This document shows, one piece after another, positions 1 to 10,939 of a DNA stretch of 64,000 bases. Below the pieces are notes generated by a model that searched no databases, had not been told where the DNA came from, and saw only the letters and a list, made by a program, of their open reading frames with translations. The DNA is taken from contig CM049311.1 of assembly GCA_026874595.1 (NCBI GenBank), positions 76,458,453-76,522,452 on the forward strand. Direction: 5' to 3'. The position numbers were made by a program, and so were the translations under genes. Within the stretch, counting starts at the first letter, position 1. Every line of letters begins with the position of its first letter. This DNA comes from Sipunculus nudus. Taxonomy: Eukaryota > Annelida > Sipuncula > Golfingiida > Sipunculidae.

Positions 1-55
1 ATGGCACACTGATTTCTGAAAAATAGTGCCTGCCTACCCAACCTTTTTTTGGCCT
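1..55. mobile_element. Right end of a small TIR element (MITE), cut by window edge
   Basis: The first 55 bases match the right end of the complete element at 1532-1864. Both carry GATTTCTGAAAA, then GTGCCTG, then a T-run and GGCCT at the edge. The left part lies outside the window, so length and target duplication cannot be judged. Confidence 0.6.
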
Positions 56-599
56 AATTAATCGATAATTTTTTAATGAATATAACGTGTCTATGCGACA
101 TATCCTATGCCCCTTTATTTAAAAAAAAACGAATTATATGCAACAAACAATTTAATAAAATAAAGGACTGACAATAAAGGAACAATTTGTTGATGATACA
201 GTATGAATCTAATAATACCTAATTTATGTATTCATTAATTTTGAAGTTGAATTACTATACTAGTACACCTTAAACGTTACAGATATAGAGACATTATAAT
301 TCCTACATTTCTTATCACCGATAATGACTAGACCTTAAAATTAACTATTCATATTACAATAATAATAATAATTATTTTTTATTCTTATGCTTTAACGCCA
401 ACGTTCGTCGGTGCGTCAGCGTTATAATAATTTATAAATACATATGTCAGAAATACAAATATGGTTATATGAGTATTTCCTTGTTTATCACTGTTCTATG
501 CAAAATAAAGTCCTTTGGTAGCATTTTTCACTAAGCTTTGTGTATATTTATTGCACCAACCTTCTACGTATGGGAAGTAAATGACAAAAATGTTTAAGA
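56..599. other. AT-rich sequence, no feature recognised
   Basis: AT-rich DNA with short A and AAT runs near 120 and 357-380. One short CpG-bearing patch lies at about 392-423. I see no coding frame or repeat in it. Confidence 0.5.
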
Positions 600-757
600 A
601 ACAGGCCAATCGGTATTTCATCTGGGAAGGTGAGCGCGCACCTGCATCAAGCTGCAAAATATCGTCTGCTGTTCGCGAGGCATGCTGGGAATGATTCGTA
701 CGCCATCTTGTTTGTGTGTTGTGGTGTCCTGTGTCTGTGTGTCCAAGAAAATTATAG
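600..757 (+). promoter_or_regulatory. Promoter-like CpG segment with ZNF143-like and YY1-like motifs
   Basis: This stretch has several CpGs in an otherwise CpG-poor region (GCGCGC, TCGTC, TTCGCGAG). GCATGCTGGGAATG at 681-694 resembles the ZNF143/STAF site core. CGCCATCTTG at about 701-710 is the reverse complement of the YY1 core CAAGATGGCG. In animals these two motifs sit close to transcription start sites. A donor-like junction (ATAG then GTAACG) follows at 757/758. No TATA box is evident. That this is a functional promoter is an inference from motif pairing and CpG content. Confidence 0.4.
682..757 (+). CDS. Candidate first exon (hypothetical), 5' part
   Basis: Reading from ATG at 682 gives 25 codons (starts MLGMIRTPSCLC, ends SKKII) plus one base before a donor-like GTAACG. 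The middle is hydrophobic and Cys/Val-rich, loosely like a signal sequence. The spare base joins in phase to the candidate exon at 925-1041, making an Ala codon. No family is recognised. Both the coding status and this start are weakly supported, and the exon may be untranslated. Confidence 0.2.
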
Positions 758-924
758 GTAACGTTATTTATTCATTCTCATATTTCTTTTTTGATAATGC
801 AGATTGTTTAAAAAACTTGTATACAATGTATGGATGCACCTTATATTTAATTTTGTTAAGCATTTGATTTTAATAAGCCCATTTTACCGCACTGGGGTTT
901 CCATCTGTGAATTGGTTTTGCCAG

Positions 925-1041
925 CATTGGAGTGTCAGAAATGTTGGCAATGTCAGCCAGGTAGGCCGTCTAGGTACACCAACAAGGCTTATGTTGAGCA
1001 ATCTTTAAAGTCCCATAAACCTCGACCCTATAAGCGCTGCG
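925..1041 (+). CDS. Candidate second exon (hypothetical), Cys/basic-rich
   Basis: The segment is bounded by an acceptor-like TTTTGCCAG at 916-924 and a strong donor-like GTAAGT at 1042. It is open through 38 full codons, reading LECQKCWQCQ near the start and KPRPYKRC at the end. Joined to the candidate exon at 682-757 the frame is kept. No known domain is recognised. The Cys spacing near the start is only loosely like secreted Cys-rich proteins. Splice signals plus phase could arise by chance. Confidence 0.22.
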
Positions 1042-1529
1042 GTAAGTTTCATTGTGAAAATCTCAATCGATTTTAAGGTCTTGGGTCGGCAGACGTTCTT
1101 GCAATATTTTCTGGTTCGCATTGGATCATGGATCTTCGGCATTCATTGCTAGGCACAGCAGCTAGAACGCTCCAGTCCGTGTACACCATGGGACGAGGAG
1201 CCGAACCTTATCAGACCAAAAGATGATACTCTTACACGGCCACGGTATTCAGGTGTAAAACCGTGGCACTGATCTGTATCAAAATGCCACAAAATGCTAT
1301 GTGTTTAATTGTATGATCCACTATAACTATAGACATACAGTTATTATTACACTAATAATAGTTGTAATCTTGTAATGGGATTCTAACACTCGGGAGCCTG
1401 TGCAGACTAATATTGGGTGTATGTGATTGGTGATTGTAGATCTGACTTTAGAGTCCGGTATAAAAGGGGCTTGTTTATTTTTTATTCCAATGGTTCATCT
1501 GGCCAAGAATATTGTTTTCATTGAGCTAT
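1042..1529. other. No feature recognised
   Basis: Mixed-composition DNA with a few CpGs to about 1260, then AT-rich sequence. I see no repeat shared with the rest of the window and no convincing frame. Confidence 0.4.
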
Positions 1530-1531
1530 TA

Positions 1532-1864
1532 AGGCCAAAAAAAATTAAAGGCATGGTTCTCAGGCACTGCCCGCATCAATTTTAACCCCCGCATCAAAAA
1601 TTTTTATTTTGATTTTCAACCGAAACTTACCGATTTTGAGCTGCAGCCGCTCGGATATTTCTTTCAAGTAGATAAAATCATGCAGTTTCCTTTGTTATGT
1701 AGTGCTTTAGCTTGTTTAGCAATATAAATCTGTTATTATCATGTCTTTCCCTTATCATTTGGCAATTTTATCGAAACATACAAAAAAATAAAAAAAACGC
1801 CTGCCCGCATTGATTTCTGAAAAAAAAGTGCCTGAGAACCATACCTTTTTTTTTATTTTGGCCT
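1532..1864. mobile_element. Complete 333-bp MITE with inverted ends and TA target duplication
   Basis: The left end begins AGGCCAAAAAAAATTAAAGG and continues GCATGGTTCTCAGGCACT. The right end is its near-exact reverse complement, finishing TTTTGGCCT. TA dinucleotides flank both sides (1530-1531 and 1865-1866), as expected for a Tc1/mariner-type target duplication. The interior has no long open frame, so the element is non-autonomous. A second right end of the family lies at 1-55. Confidence 0.75.
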
Positions 1865-2039
1865 TACATGATTTATAAATATGGAGTCTTAAAGTATACT
1901 GACTATACTCTATTGATTGTGTATGAATAATGGTAGCATGAGATAGAGTGACAGTAGATTGTCGGTGACAACTAGCTCACATAGGGTTGCATACATTCAT
2001 AGGTTTTACTTTATAGGTTTGATCTGGCTGTTCTAGGCC

Positions 2040-3120
2040 AATAAGGGCCTCTGATGCCAGCTCATTTTTTCTTTATCTTTTCATATCAGTTATAATGCTC
2101 TTTTAAGATCAGTTATTCCATATGCTCAGCTAAGGTTGTGGCTTTATAATCATATTTAATATGTTTGTTTTTCCAGAATGTGTCCAGACTTCTTTTAAAA
2201 ATATTAAAATTTGCAGACTTGATAATATTGATAGGTAGACTGTTTTAGTAATTAACTGTCCTACTGAAGAAAGCATATTTTCTAATGTTTTATCTTGCTT
2301 GCTATGTATTGCTCAAAACTTAATTTGAGTCTATTATAATCCCTATGTCTTTCTCTTTTCCTAATAATTTCAATTTTGTATTCCCCAGTGTGTATTCTTT
2401 CTTAGGTCTATCCCTCAGACCTATTGCCATCTGTCTGCATTTGTCTGTGTGAAATTTTAATAGAGATGTTTTTGACCTGTTTAAAGCATTATTTTTAATC
2501 ATTTGGAGTAGGTTACAGTATTCATATTTATAGATTCCTTTGAATAATTTTAAGTCATCTGCTAAGAGGTAAATTCTTATTTATCTTTATGATGGTAGGT
2601 CATTTATAAATATTACAAAAAGCAGTGGATCAACCTTGTGGGATTCCACTTAGAACATTTTCCCTGTTCAAGAAAGCACCTTGCATACATACCCTTTGTG
2701 GTCTGCCCTTAAGAAAGCTTTTTATCCATTCTAATAATCTACCTATTATCCCATACCTTTGGAGTGTATTCAATAATCTTTTGTGTGATACCTTATCAAA
2801 AGCTTTCATAAAATCACAATATATTGCATCAATCACCCCTCCTTGATTCATTATTTCTGTCCATTTATCCAAAACTACAATTAACATATGTAGGACTGTT
2901 GATCTGCCTCCTAAAAATCCAAATTTGTTTATCTGTGAACAGTTTATTTTGTTTCATATGTTTGATTATTTCTTCCCTTATAATGGTTTCTGCTATTTTA
3001 ACAACTACACTTGTTAGACTAACGGGCCTGTAATTTCCCAGGTGCTGTTTGTACCCTTTCTTGTACTTCATACTATTTGGCTCCACATAATTTGTAATTT
3101 AACCTCTGACCTTAGGGGAT
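2040..3120 (-). pseudogene. Decayed non-LTR retrotransposon (LINE) reverse transcriptase, 3' part
   Basis: Reading the minus strand from about 3110 down gives the core of a reverse transcriptase in broken frames. First comes KGYKQHLGNYRPVSLTS (RT motif region 1). Then come DFMKAFDKVSHKRLL and SGIPQG (2630-2887), LLFVIFINDLPS, and the catalytic box degraded to YLLADDLKLF near 2550-2590. The region after it contains FHTDKCRQMAIG and KDIGIIIDSNLSF (2320-2502). The C-terminal tail LDTFWKNKHIKYDYKA lies near 2140-2200. Stops, a small deletion after PQG and frame changes make it dead. The motif style suits the Jockey/CR1-like group; the exact clade needs a tree. The 5' part with the endonuclease is absent. 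Confidence 0.85.
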
Positions 3121-3833
3121 AATCATAACATACTCTTTACCGAACTGAGAGTATAGAGCCTCCGTTAAAAAAAAGAATGAAAAGGATAATCAAAACCAAA
3201 ATTCTTCCCTAAGTTAATAATTTTTTGTGAATACCGTAGTTGTGCTGGTGCTTCTTTGATCAATGGTTATTTTTTGCACATACTGTCAAACTGTATTTTC
3301 AGAATATTCATGGTAAAATATATTAATAGATTTAGATTTTATTTATATGTATTAAGAATAATGGTAACTCAAGTTCAGAATCTTTACAAGTTAACTTGAT
3401 ACACTTTAACTGCCAACTTATGTATACATAAATGGACCATCTATTTATGTTTAAATTGGACGTGTGATAATACCTGCTATGACCCATTATATGATTTTTT
3501 TCCACTCAAAAAAAAATTAAACGTTCTATAGACTCTGGCCAACATGATAGAACAAGAAGGTGATTTTTAATAATTGGCCTGTCAGACAAAATAGATGACA
3601 TTTTGTCAGCTGGCAGGAAAGGTACTTGCACTATGGAGGGATTATTCTGGGCATTGTGCAGATGAACCACAAACAGTTCAATCCACATTATATGACACCT
3701 TTATGAATGAAAATTTGCATTAATAATGCACATGTATGTATTATGAAGTGAAAATTATCTGATCATCTAAAGCGCATTGTAATTTAGAATTCACATTTAT
3801 AATTGGAATAGCATATATATATATTATATATAA
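3121..3833. other. No feature recognised
   Basis: AT-rich sequence without shared repeats or coding signals. It ends in an imperfect TA tract (about 3812-3832) next to the fold-back element. Confidence 0.4.
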
Positions 3834-4499
3834 TGTCGAGGCCCAGATTAGAATCTGGCCAAATTTAAAACTGGGCCAGCCCAGAACATAATTTTGATTT
3901 GGACCGGCCCAGATCAAAATTCTAATCTGGGCCAGACTGGTTTTAAACTGGGTCGGTCCAGATTAAAATCCTGTGGTGAAGACTTTAGGATTTAAATCTG
4001 GTCTGGACTGATTTTAAACTGGGCTGGCCCAGATTAAAATTTTGATCTGGGCTGGTTAAATTTATTATCCTGTGGTGGACTGATTTAAAACTGGGCTGGC
4101 CCAGATCAAAATTTTAATCTGGGCTAGTCAAGATTACAATCCTGTGGTAGACTGATTTAAAACTGGGCCTAACCAGATCAGAATCCTAATCTTATCTTAG
4201 GCCAGCTTGATTTTTATCATCTTAAATCAGATTTATAATACAGTAAGATTGAAATCTGGTCTGGACTGATTTGACACTGGGCCAGCCCAGATTAGGATTC
4301 TGATCTGGGCTGGTCCATTTTAAAATCAGTCCAGCCAAGGATTGTTAACTTGACTGGCACAGATCAAATTCTAATCTGGGCTGGCCCAGTTTCAAATCAG
4401 TCCAGACCAGATTTAAATCCTGAAGGTCACCACAGGTCCAAAATGTGATCTGGGCTGGCCCAGTTTTAAATTGGGCCAGATTCTAATCTGGGCCTCGAC

Positions 4500-4500
<1 letters not shown>
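3834..4500. mobile_element. 667-bp fold-back element built of GC-palindrome modules
   Basis: The two ends are long inverted repeats starting TGTCGAGGCCCAGATTAGAA (left) and ending in the reverse complement, CCTCGACA (right). The whole interior is an array of modules in which a GC-rich palindrome such as GGGCTGGCCC or GGGCCAGCCC sits between TTTAAAACT and AGATTAAAATC-type spacers, with CCTGTGGTG punctuations. There is no open frame of note. The flanks are TA-rich on both sides, and a (TA)n(TG)n tract abuts the right end. This is a non-autonomous fold-back (inverted-repeat) transposon, or an amplified palindrome array behaving like one. Confidence 0.75.

Positions 4501-4548
<48 letters not shown>
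4501..4548. repeat. (TA)n(TG)n microsatellite
   Basis: About eight TA units followed by about fifteen TG units, directly abutting the fold-back element's right end. Confidence 0.95.
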
Positions 4549-4549
<1 letters not shown>

Positions 4550-5552
4550 CATGTTGAAATAGGACATACAAACACTGCAGAGTGCAGACCATAAGAGGAG
4601 AGGTCAAAGATGAGAGAAGTGTTTTGCAGATATAGCATTCTGAATAATTTACCATTTTAAGGCAGGAATCCTCAAAGCTTTATCATCTAAAAGTGTGTGA
4701 TAGATAAGTGGAAATATTTGTCATGTAAATTAGTTACACAGGAGTAATAATCCATCTGTGTTGTCATGTAACTTGTAGTAGTTATTTTATAAACAGATAC
4801 ACATATATTCTCCAGAAAGTTCAGCAGCATATTGTCAGTTTTTAATCAGTTTGAAATTTGTACAGAAATATCACATATTTGATTTAATTGTTAGATTCAT
4901 ATAGGGTGCCCCAGTCCGAAGAAAAGTACAGGTATACACATGGCTGCAGTTTATTGTCTTCTCTCTCACTGACTGGGAATCATGGCTTTACACTATTTTA
5001 GTTATAATGCTTTGTGTCTTGATCAGGCTGACATAGAAACAGATTTAATCTGAAGGATGATTTAAAAGAAACTTAGTTGTTTACCTATGATTGATCATGT
5101 GTGATGCATGCATACATTCAAAATGTCTTTTGATTTTATCACTAAGGGAAACTGGTGACATTATTTCAGTTTAAAGTAATTTCTAATTGTGACTCTTATT
5201 CTATACTGTCTGTTCCATGTATTATACTGGGAGTCAATCTGTTCTGATTTCATAAGGGAACCTTGTATAATTTTTTGTCCATCAGGTGCCAACAAATTAT
5301 CAGCTGATGTTGATTTGTCTGACATATACAGGAGTGTTTCTTAGCACTCCAAAATTTTATGAAAGCACCTTTAATTGCTTTGATAATTAAAGTGTTCACC
5401 TAGCTTGACAGGTATCCTACCCCTGATCACCTCTCTTAATTACTTAACACCTGACTGCCAGAAGATGTGTTGAGAATAGGTATGGGCAGTCAAGCTTCAG
5501 TTAACCAAAACACATTGTGATGTCAATACTAGATCCTTGTTGGTTATCTTAA
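4549..5552. other. No feature recognised
   Basis: AT-rich unique-looking sequence. No splice-flanked frame or shared repeat was noticed. Confidence 0.4.
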
Positions 5553-5639
5553 TTTTTATGCCCCCGCCACAAAGTGGCCGGGGCATATAGTTTTACCCAT
5601 GTCCGTCATTCCGTCATTCCGAAATCAAACAGTTGTACA

Positions 5640-6180
5640 GACTTTTTTTCACAATGCCTGCAGATATTGGCCTGATTTTTGGTGTGTGGGCAGATAATGA
5701 CCACTTACAGATCGAGTTCGAGTTTCGTCCTGGTTGACCTACTTTTGACCGTTTTACGGCTCCTAAACTTAGAAAATTTCATGAAAAATGGAAATTTTCA
5801 TGACAAATACACATGTACGTACTTTTTTTCACAATGCCTGCAGATATTGGCCTGATTTTTGGTGTGTGGGCAGATAATGACCAGTTACAGATCGAGTTCG
5901 CGTTTCGTCTTGGTTGATCTACTTTTGACCGTTTTACGGCTCCTAAACTTAGAAAATTTCATGAAAAATAGAAATTTTCATGACAAATACACATGTACAG
6001 ACTTTTTTTTGCAATGCCTGCAGATATTGGCCTGATTTTTGGTGTGTGGGCAGATAATGACCAGTTCCAGATCGAGTTCGTGTTTCTTCCTGGTTGACCT
6101 ATTTTTGACCGTTTCACGGCTCCTAAACTTAGAAAAATTCATGAAAAATAGAAATTTTCATGACAAATACACATGTACAG
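5640..6180 (+). repeat. Three 180-bp tandem core units in family-A copy 1
   Basis: Units begin at about 5640, 5820 and 6000 and each carries AATGCCTGCAGATATTGGCC and TTTTACGGCTCCTAAAC (or a one-base variant). The period is exactly 180 bp. Two further diverged units lie at about 6865-7040 and 7042-7200. Confidence 0.9.
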
Positions 6181-6186
6181 TCGTTT

Positions 6187-6300
6187 TTAGCCCTCAGCTC
6201 ATAGGCTGATGGGCTATTGTCGTCACCCTAGCTGTCCGTCTGTCCATCTGTCTGTCCGGTGTCTGTCAGTCCGTTCGTCCGTTCCATGTCTGTTAACTTT
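6187..6300 (+). repeat. Internal second hairpin head inside family A
   Basis: TAGCCC at 6187 pairs with GGGCTA about 23 bases later around a CAGC/GCTG inner stem. The hairpin is followed by a CCGTC/CTGTC microsatellite. The same hairpin-plus-microsatellite head recurs at the matching place in copy 2 (about 34974-35070), so it is part of family A and not a later insertion. Confidence 0.6.
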
Positions 6301-7250
6301 TACCTTGTGAGTGGGATATCTCTAAAAGGATTCACCGTTGGAATTTTATTTCATCAGTGAAGATGTATATCGATAAAATCTCGTTCAAGTTCGAAGATGG
6401 GTGACCTTGACCCATTTTTCTACATTTTAGAGCTGATTATAGAAAAACACTCAGAAGTTTATATCTCAGGAACCATTGTGTGGATTTTCACAAAACTTAC
6501 TATGATCATTGGGACTGATGGTCTGTATGTGCTGCACAATTTTGGTGGTGCCACCTGCAATTTCTGATTTTTTAATGAAATTTTATCGGATTTTTTCAAT
6601 TTTGGCCTTTTGTGCAGGATATCTCCAAAGGTATTCAACACAGGAACTTCATTTTTTCAGTGCTATTGCATTATATTTACAAAATCTTGGTCAAGTTCAA
6701 AGATGGGTGATCTTGACCTACTTTTCAAGGTCAAAGAGCTTAGTATAGAAAAAAACTTAGGAGCTTATTTCTCTGGAAGCATTTGGTGAATTGTTATGAA
6801 ACATGGTATATACCTCTCCTCTCTCTTAAATTTATAAATGATTATCAACTTTTGCTAATATTCTGTTTCGCAATGCAATGCTTACAGATACTGGCCTAAT
6901 GTTTGGTCTGTGGGCGCATAATGACCACTTACAGATCGAGTTCGTGTTTCGTCCCAGTTAACCTATTTTTCACCATATGACAGATCCTGAACATAGAAAA
7001 TTTCATGAAAGACAGAAATTTTCATGAAAAATGCACATATATGGACTTTTTTTCACAATGCCTGCAGATACTGGCCTGATTTTTGTGTGTTGCTTGATAA
7101 TGACCTTTTACAGATTGAGTTTGCATTTTGCCCTTGTTGACCTACTTTTGACCATACAACACTTCCTGAACTTAAACAATTTTACAAAATTTAACAAATG
7201 TTTCTAATTTGCCCCAGGCGGGGGCATTCGTGTCGTTCCGACACATCTAG

Positions 7251-7699
7251 TTAAACTGTGATTTTATTGGTTATTCTCATACTAATTTTTAATAAGTCTT
7301 TCTATTATTGCATAGTTTTAGCAAATGTATAACTTAGAAGAAAGAGAGAGGAGACAGAGGATAGTGAGAAAAAAGTAGAGGGAAAGATAGAGTAAAAAGA
7401 CCCATTTGGTCAGACAACATAAGCAGAAGCATAAGTGAATAAAGCATCGTCATATTACCAAGGAGGAGTTGCCAACTATCCTGGAGATAACCAAACCTTA
7501 AGTGCTGACCAAGCAATAACCCACAAACATGGTCTGAATATTTACTTCGATGGTACCTAAGTCACAGCTCTGTAAATACAATTCAAGTCTGTGCAGATGT
7601 CATTTGATGTTAAATAGGAAGTACTTTAAAGGAAATATATCGCACATCTCATCACATATACTATTCAAATATAGATTTTGGGTGTGTGTATGTATATAG

Positions 7700-7701
<2 letters not shown>
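7251..7701. other. No feature recognised
   Basis: Unique-looking sequence with a purine-rich patch near 7338-7400. No supported gene. Confidence 0.4.

Positions 7702-7749
<48 letters not shown>
7702..7749. repeat. (TA)n microsatellite
   Basis: About 24 alternating AT units, preceded by TG/TA-rich sequence from 7682. Confidence 0.95.
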
Positions 7750-7752
<3 letters not shown>

Positions 7753-7768
7753 AGGGTCTTTTCTGACA

Positions 7769-9950
7769 TGCCTTATATTATAAGACAAATAATGAATGTG
7801 TTAAACCTAACAGAAAGCCTTTTTTTGTGATTTTCAAGTATTTTGTTGATACATTTCTTGAACACATACCTGCAGTATTGATTTTGATATTCATAAGTAA
7901 AAACAATTGAAACTTCCTGTGTAAAATTTTAATAACAGTACTGTTGCCAAGATAATGTTTTACCTTGACAGCTGGAATATGCTTGAAAATACCTATTTTT
8001 ACTGTAAATCTACCTTCATAGGTTTTAACATTTACTGTGGTTGGCTTCATATTTGCCAGGTGAAATAATCGCCGCTTTCACTTCTCCAGTGTTTCGAGAT
8101 TTACCATAAAGTAACTTACACAATGTACATAGGCATTATTATCAATTACCTTATACATAAGCAAAATCTTAACAAAGGCACAAGGTGCTAGGGGAACATC
8201 AAACAGGTGGAAATTCATCATGCAATAGTGGTGGCTTTACAGATAAATTTATATTATTTGAATTATCAGTCTTTGAAATAAGGGTAACGTAAAATGTATG
8301 CTTATAATTTTCCCATTACAAATTTGAAACCCAAGCAAAAAAATAAACCGCCTAACTACATCCAATTTTTGAGTAATTTTCAAATAAAGGAAGTTCAGGA
8401 CAACATTTAGGTATTGAAACATGGAATAAATTATGCTAAAACATGGCAGCATAGCCATATTATATATGATTTATTTTTAAATGGCAAAAATGTTCTATGT
8501 TCAAACTACTGGTGCTATGTACACAGGTCTGATTGGCAAAGGCTTATGCTGGTAGCAGAGTGGTCCACCAAGGGATGCTGCCCTAAGGATAACTGATATC
8601 TGGAGCAGGTATATTGATCATGGTTCAGGCTCATTGATCAGTTATCATAAAAATATTGATAATTGTGTGTTAAAAGAGTAAAAAAAATGTGAGTCAAAAA
8701 AGAGTAAAATCTATTGAACAAACCAGTGTAGGATGTAGGATTCATTTTGTTCAGACCATGTGTCATTTGCATGAACTGTGGTGAACCTAGATACCTGATT
8801 TGCCTTAAAAGACATTGGTAATATTAGACAATGTCATTATTGCAGTGATTTTCATTCTGTGCAGTAGAAAGAAAATGGCACCAATTTTTGAAGATTGTAC
8901 CCATTTTATATTTCCCATGCTAGAATGTGGTATTAATTTACATGCTACTTCAGAACTGTATTAAGAACTCTGAAGCAAAGTTGTGTAGAGCTGGAAGCTG
9001 TTGAAATAAAAAAATATTTAAGATAACAAAATGCAGGGATCATATAGAATTATAAAGGCACAGTTTGGTTTAGTAAATCATCTTAAATATGTATGACCAG
9101 GGAAAATACTGTGATATCATTCTAATCCAACGTTTTATAAGTTTGTCTGACCAGTCTGGTCAATCTGGACTGGCCATTTTTGAAGCATTCTCAGCCCTTG
9201 GTGGGGTTTACAGCTTTAGCCACCAGTGGGTGAAATATGATATCTTAATGATGAAGGTTATTTGTTCTACATATATTGCCTGTCTCTCATGGCCATGGCT
9301 CATTCAGTCCTGGATAGAGAGGGTGTCCCTTGGTGATAAAGGTCTTTGCCTGGGGTATTGGACTGTCTGAAGTCTGACTTGAAAAAATATCACAACCTTA
9401 TGATCACAAGTACATTTAATGAAGGATTAATAGTGACTTTCTTTGTCAAATAATAGTGCTTACTACATAAATCATGTGTATTGTTTGTCTTTACTCTTTG
9501 AGTTTGAAATAAACAAATATATGATAATTGAAATTTAGTGACTACTGCATTCCCAAATTGGATTACCAGTGAATGACTGGTTTCAATTCTAATGCAACTT
9601 TACAGCCCTTTGGTACATGTGTAAAAATAATTGTAGACTTTTGTAGGAGAGAGGTGTAAAATTTTGTTTTCTGAAAAAGATTTACTCTACCACTGTTAAG
9701 TTTGTTTGGTTTTGGGTTTTCAGTAGAGCATACTTAAGAATTACAATGATGTGATATGTCATGGGGACACGGTCCTTTACTGGAACAAACAAATGGGTCA
9801 CGTGTTTGGTTGGCCAAGCTTGACATGTCAGAAAAATAAGAACCCACCACCAGATGCATTTTAGAAGCCAGTGCTGGTACTGAGCTTTATTTGTTTATCC
9901 TGAATCTGACATAAATGTTGGCTTTCATAAGCATTCATGATGGTCAGAAA
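7769..9950. other. Unique-looking AT-rich sequence, no gene supported
   Basis: No shared repeat, RNA gene or splice-bounded frame is recognised. A frame at 9089-9370 lacks any family motif and good splice signals. Confidence 0.4.
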
Positions 9951-9952
9951 AA

Positions 9953-10234
9953 TTAGCTCAGCTGACTATAAGTCATCTGAGCTATAGTCATAGTCCATTG
10001 TCTGTCCATCCTTCCGTAGATGTGGCCCATTTTGAAATTGTAAGACCTAGGAATAAAAAATTTGGCATATAGCTATAATCCAAAAATTGGCATAATGTTA
10101 GATGTCCAAAAGATCTTCCAAGCCAAAAACTGGGTGTCTGTGACCTTTTTCCTTTGAGAATTAAGGACCACCTCATTGTTTTATTAAAATCATTTTTACA
10201 CTTCAGGAATGCCTAAAAATCAAAACCACTTACT
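9953..10234 (+). mobile_element. Family-B element head 1 of 3 (5' fragment)
   Basis: Begins with the family-B hairpin (TAGCTCAG ... CTGAGCTA enclosing TGACT-ATA-AGTCA) and a short CCGTC-like tract. It then follows the B body as far as the AAAACCACT block. There the next B head begins, so this copy has no tail of its own. Confidence 0.8.
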
Positions 10235-10939
10235 TTTTTAGCTCAGCTGACTATAAGTCATCTGAGCTATAGTCGTGGTCCTTTGTCCGTCCTCTGTCCA
10301 GCCGTTTGTCTGTCAGTCAATTAACAGGGCACAATTTGAAACTGTTCAACCTACGAATCCGAAATTTTGCATACAGTTAGATGTCCCCAAAATCTCCTAC
10401 CATACTGAAAATTGGGTCACTAAGACTTATTTCCTTCAAGATTTTAAGGAAAAACCTCTGTTTTCCATTTAAAACCCATTGTTACATATCAAGACTGCCT
10501 AATATCAAAACCACTGATCAGAATTTGATCATAGTAAATATTTATATTATCCCATACATTTCCTCTGTACATACCAAAATTAAGTCAGTATTGCGTAATT
10601 TTATAAAGTTATGGGCCCAAACATAATGCACCTTGTAAAAAATCAGGAAATATATTAACTCACTTTACATTAGAATTGTTGATGCTAGAGACTTTTTAAA
10701 CTTCATTTAATCAAGATTCAATTGTGTACCAAAAATAATATCTGAATTTTGCATTTTTTTTAAAGTTAATAACATAAATATAAAATCATTACCTTAAACT
10801 TTGCCCAACTTTAGCTACGGCACGTTTTTTTCCTGTAAGTACTGTGGATTTAATTTTCACAGCATGTACTCATTAGGATTTAATTTGTTTAAATCTGAAA
10901 TTTGAAAAGAAAAGTTGCAAAATTAGGCTAGTTATTGAA
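10235..10939 (+). mobile_element. Family-B element head 2 of 3 (5' part)
   Basis: A second B head with hairpin, CCGTC tract and body (AATATCAAAACCACTGATC, GTTATGGGCCCAAACATAAT). It stops after AATTAGGCTAGTTATTGAA, where head 3 starts. Its missing remainder does not reappear after head 3's tail, so this does not look like simple nesting. Confidence 0.8.

Larger units (their letters stand above)
5553..7250 (+). mobile_element. Family-A element, copy 1 (HINE/pearl-like, complete)
   Basis: The element starts in T-rich sequence and then a hairpin (GCCCCCGCCAC, loop AAA, GTGGCCGGGGC). It ends with GGCGGGGGCA, then GTGTCGTTCCGACAC (6-bp stem, 7230-7244) and ATCTAG. TGCCCCCGCC at 5559-5568 and GGCGGGGGCA at 7217-7226 form a perfect 10-bp subterminal inverted repeat. 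Between them lie a CCGTC-type microsatellite, three 180-bp tandem units, an internal second head (6187-6215) and two diverged units. No coding frame is present. The architecture matches Helentron-derived HINE and 'pearl' elements; that assignment is inferred. Copy 2 is at 34152-37940. Confidence 0.75.

Noticed and set aside
3834-4500. Satellite DNA instead of a fold-back element
   Set aside because: The two ends are inverted copies with matching terminal bases and the array is symmetric, which simple tandem satellite does not explain.
5640-6180. Regularly spaced repeats resembling a CRISPR-like array
   Set aside because: Units are 180 bp and contiguous with no unique spacers, and the setting is eukaryotic.
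7600-7788. Minus-strand frame rich in IY
   Set aside because: It reads through a (TA)n tract only.
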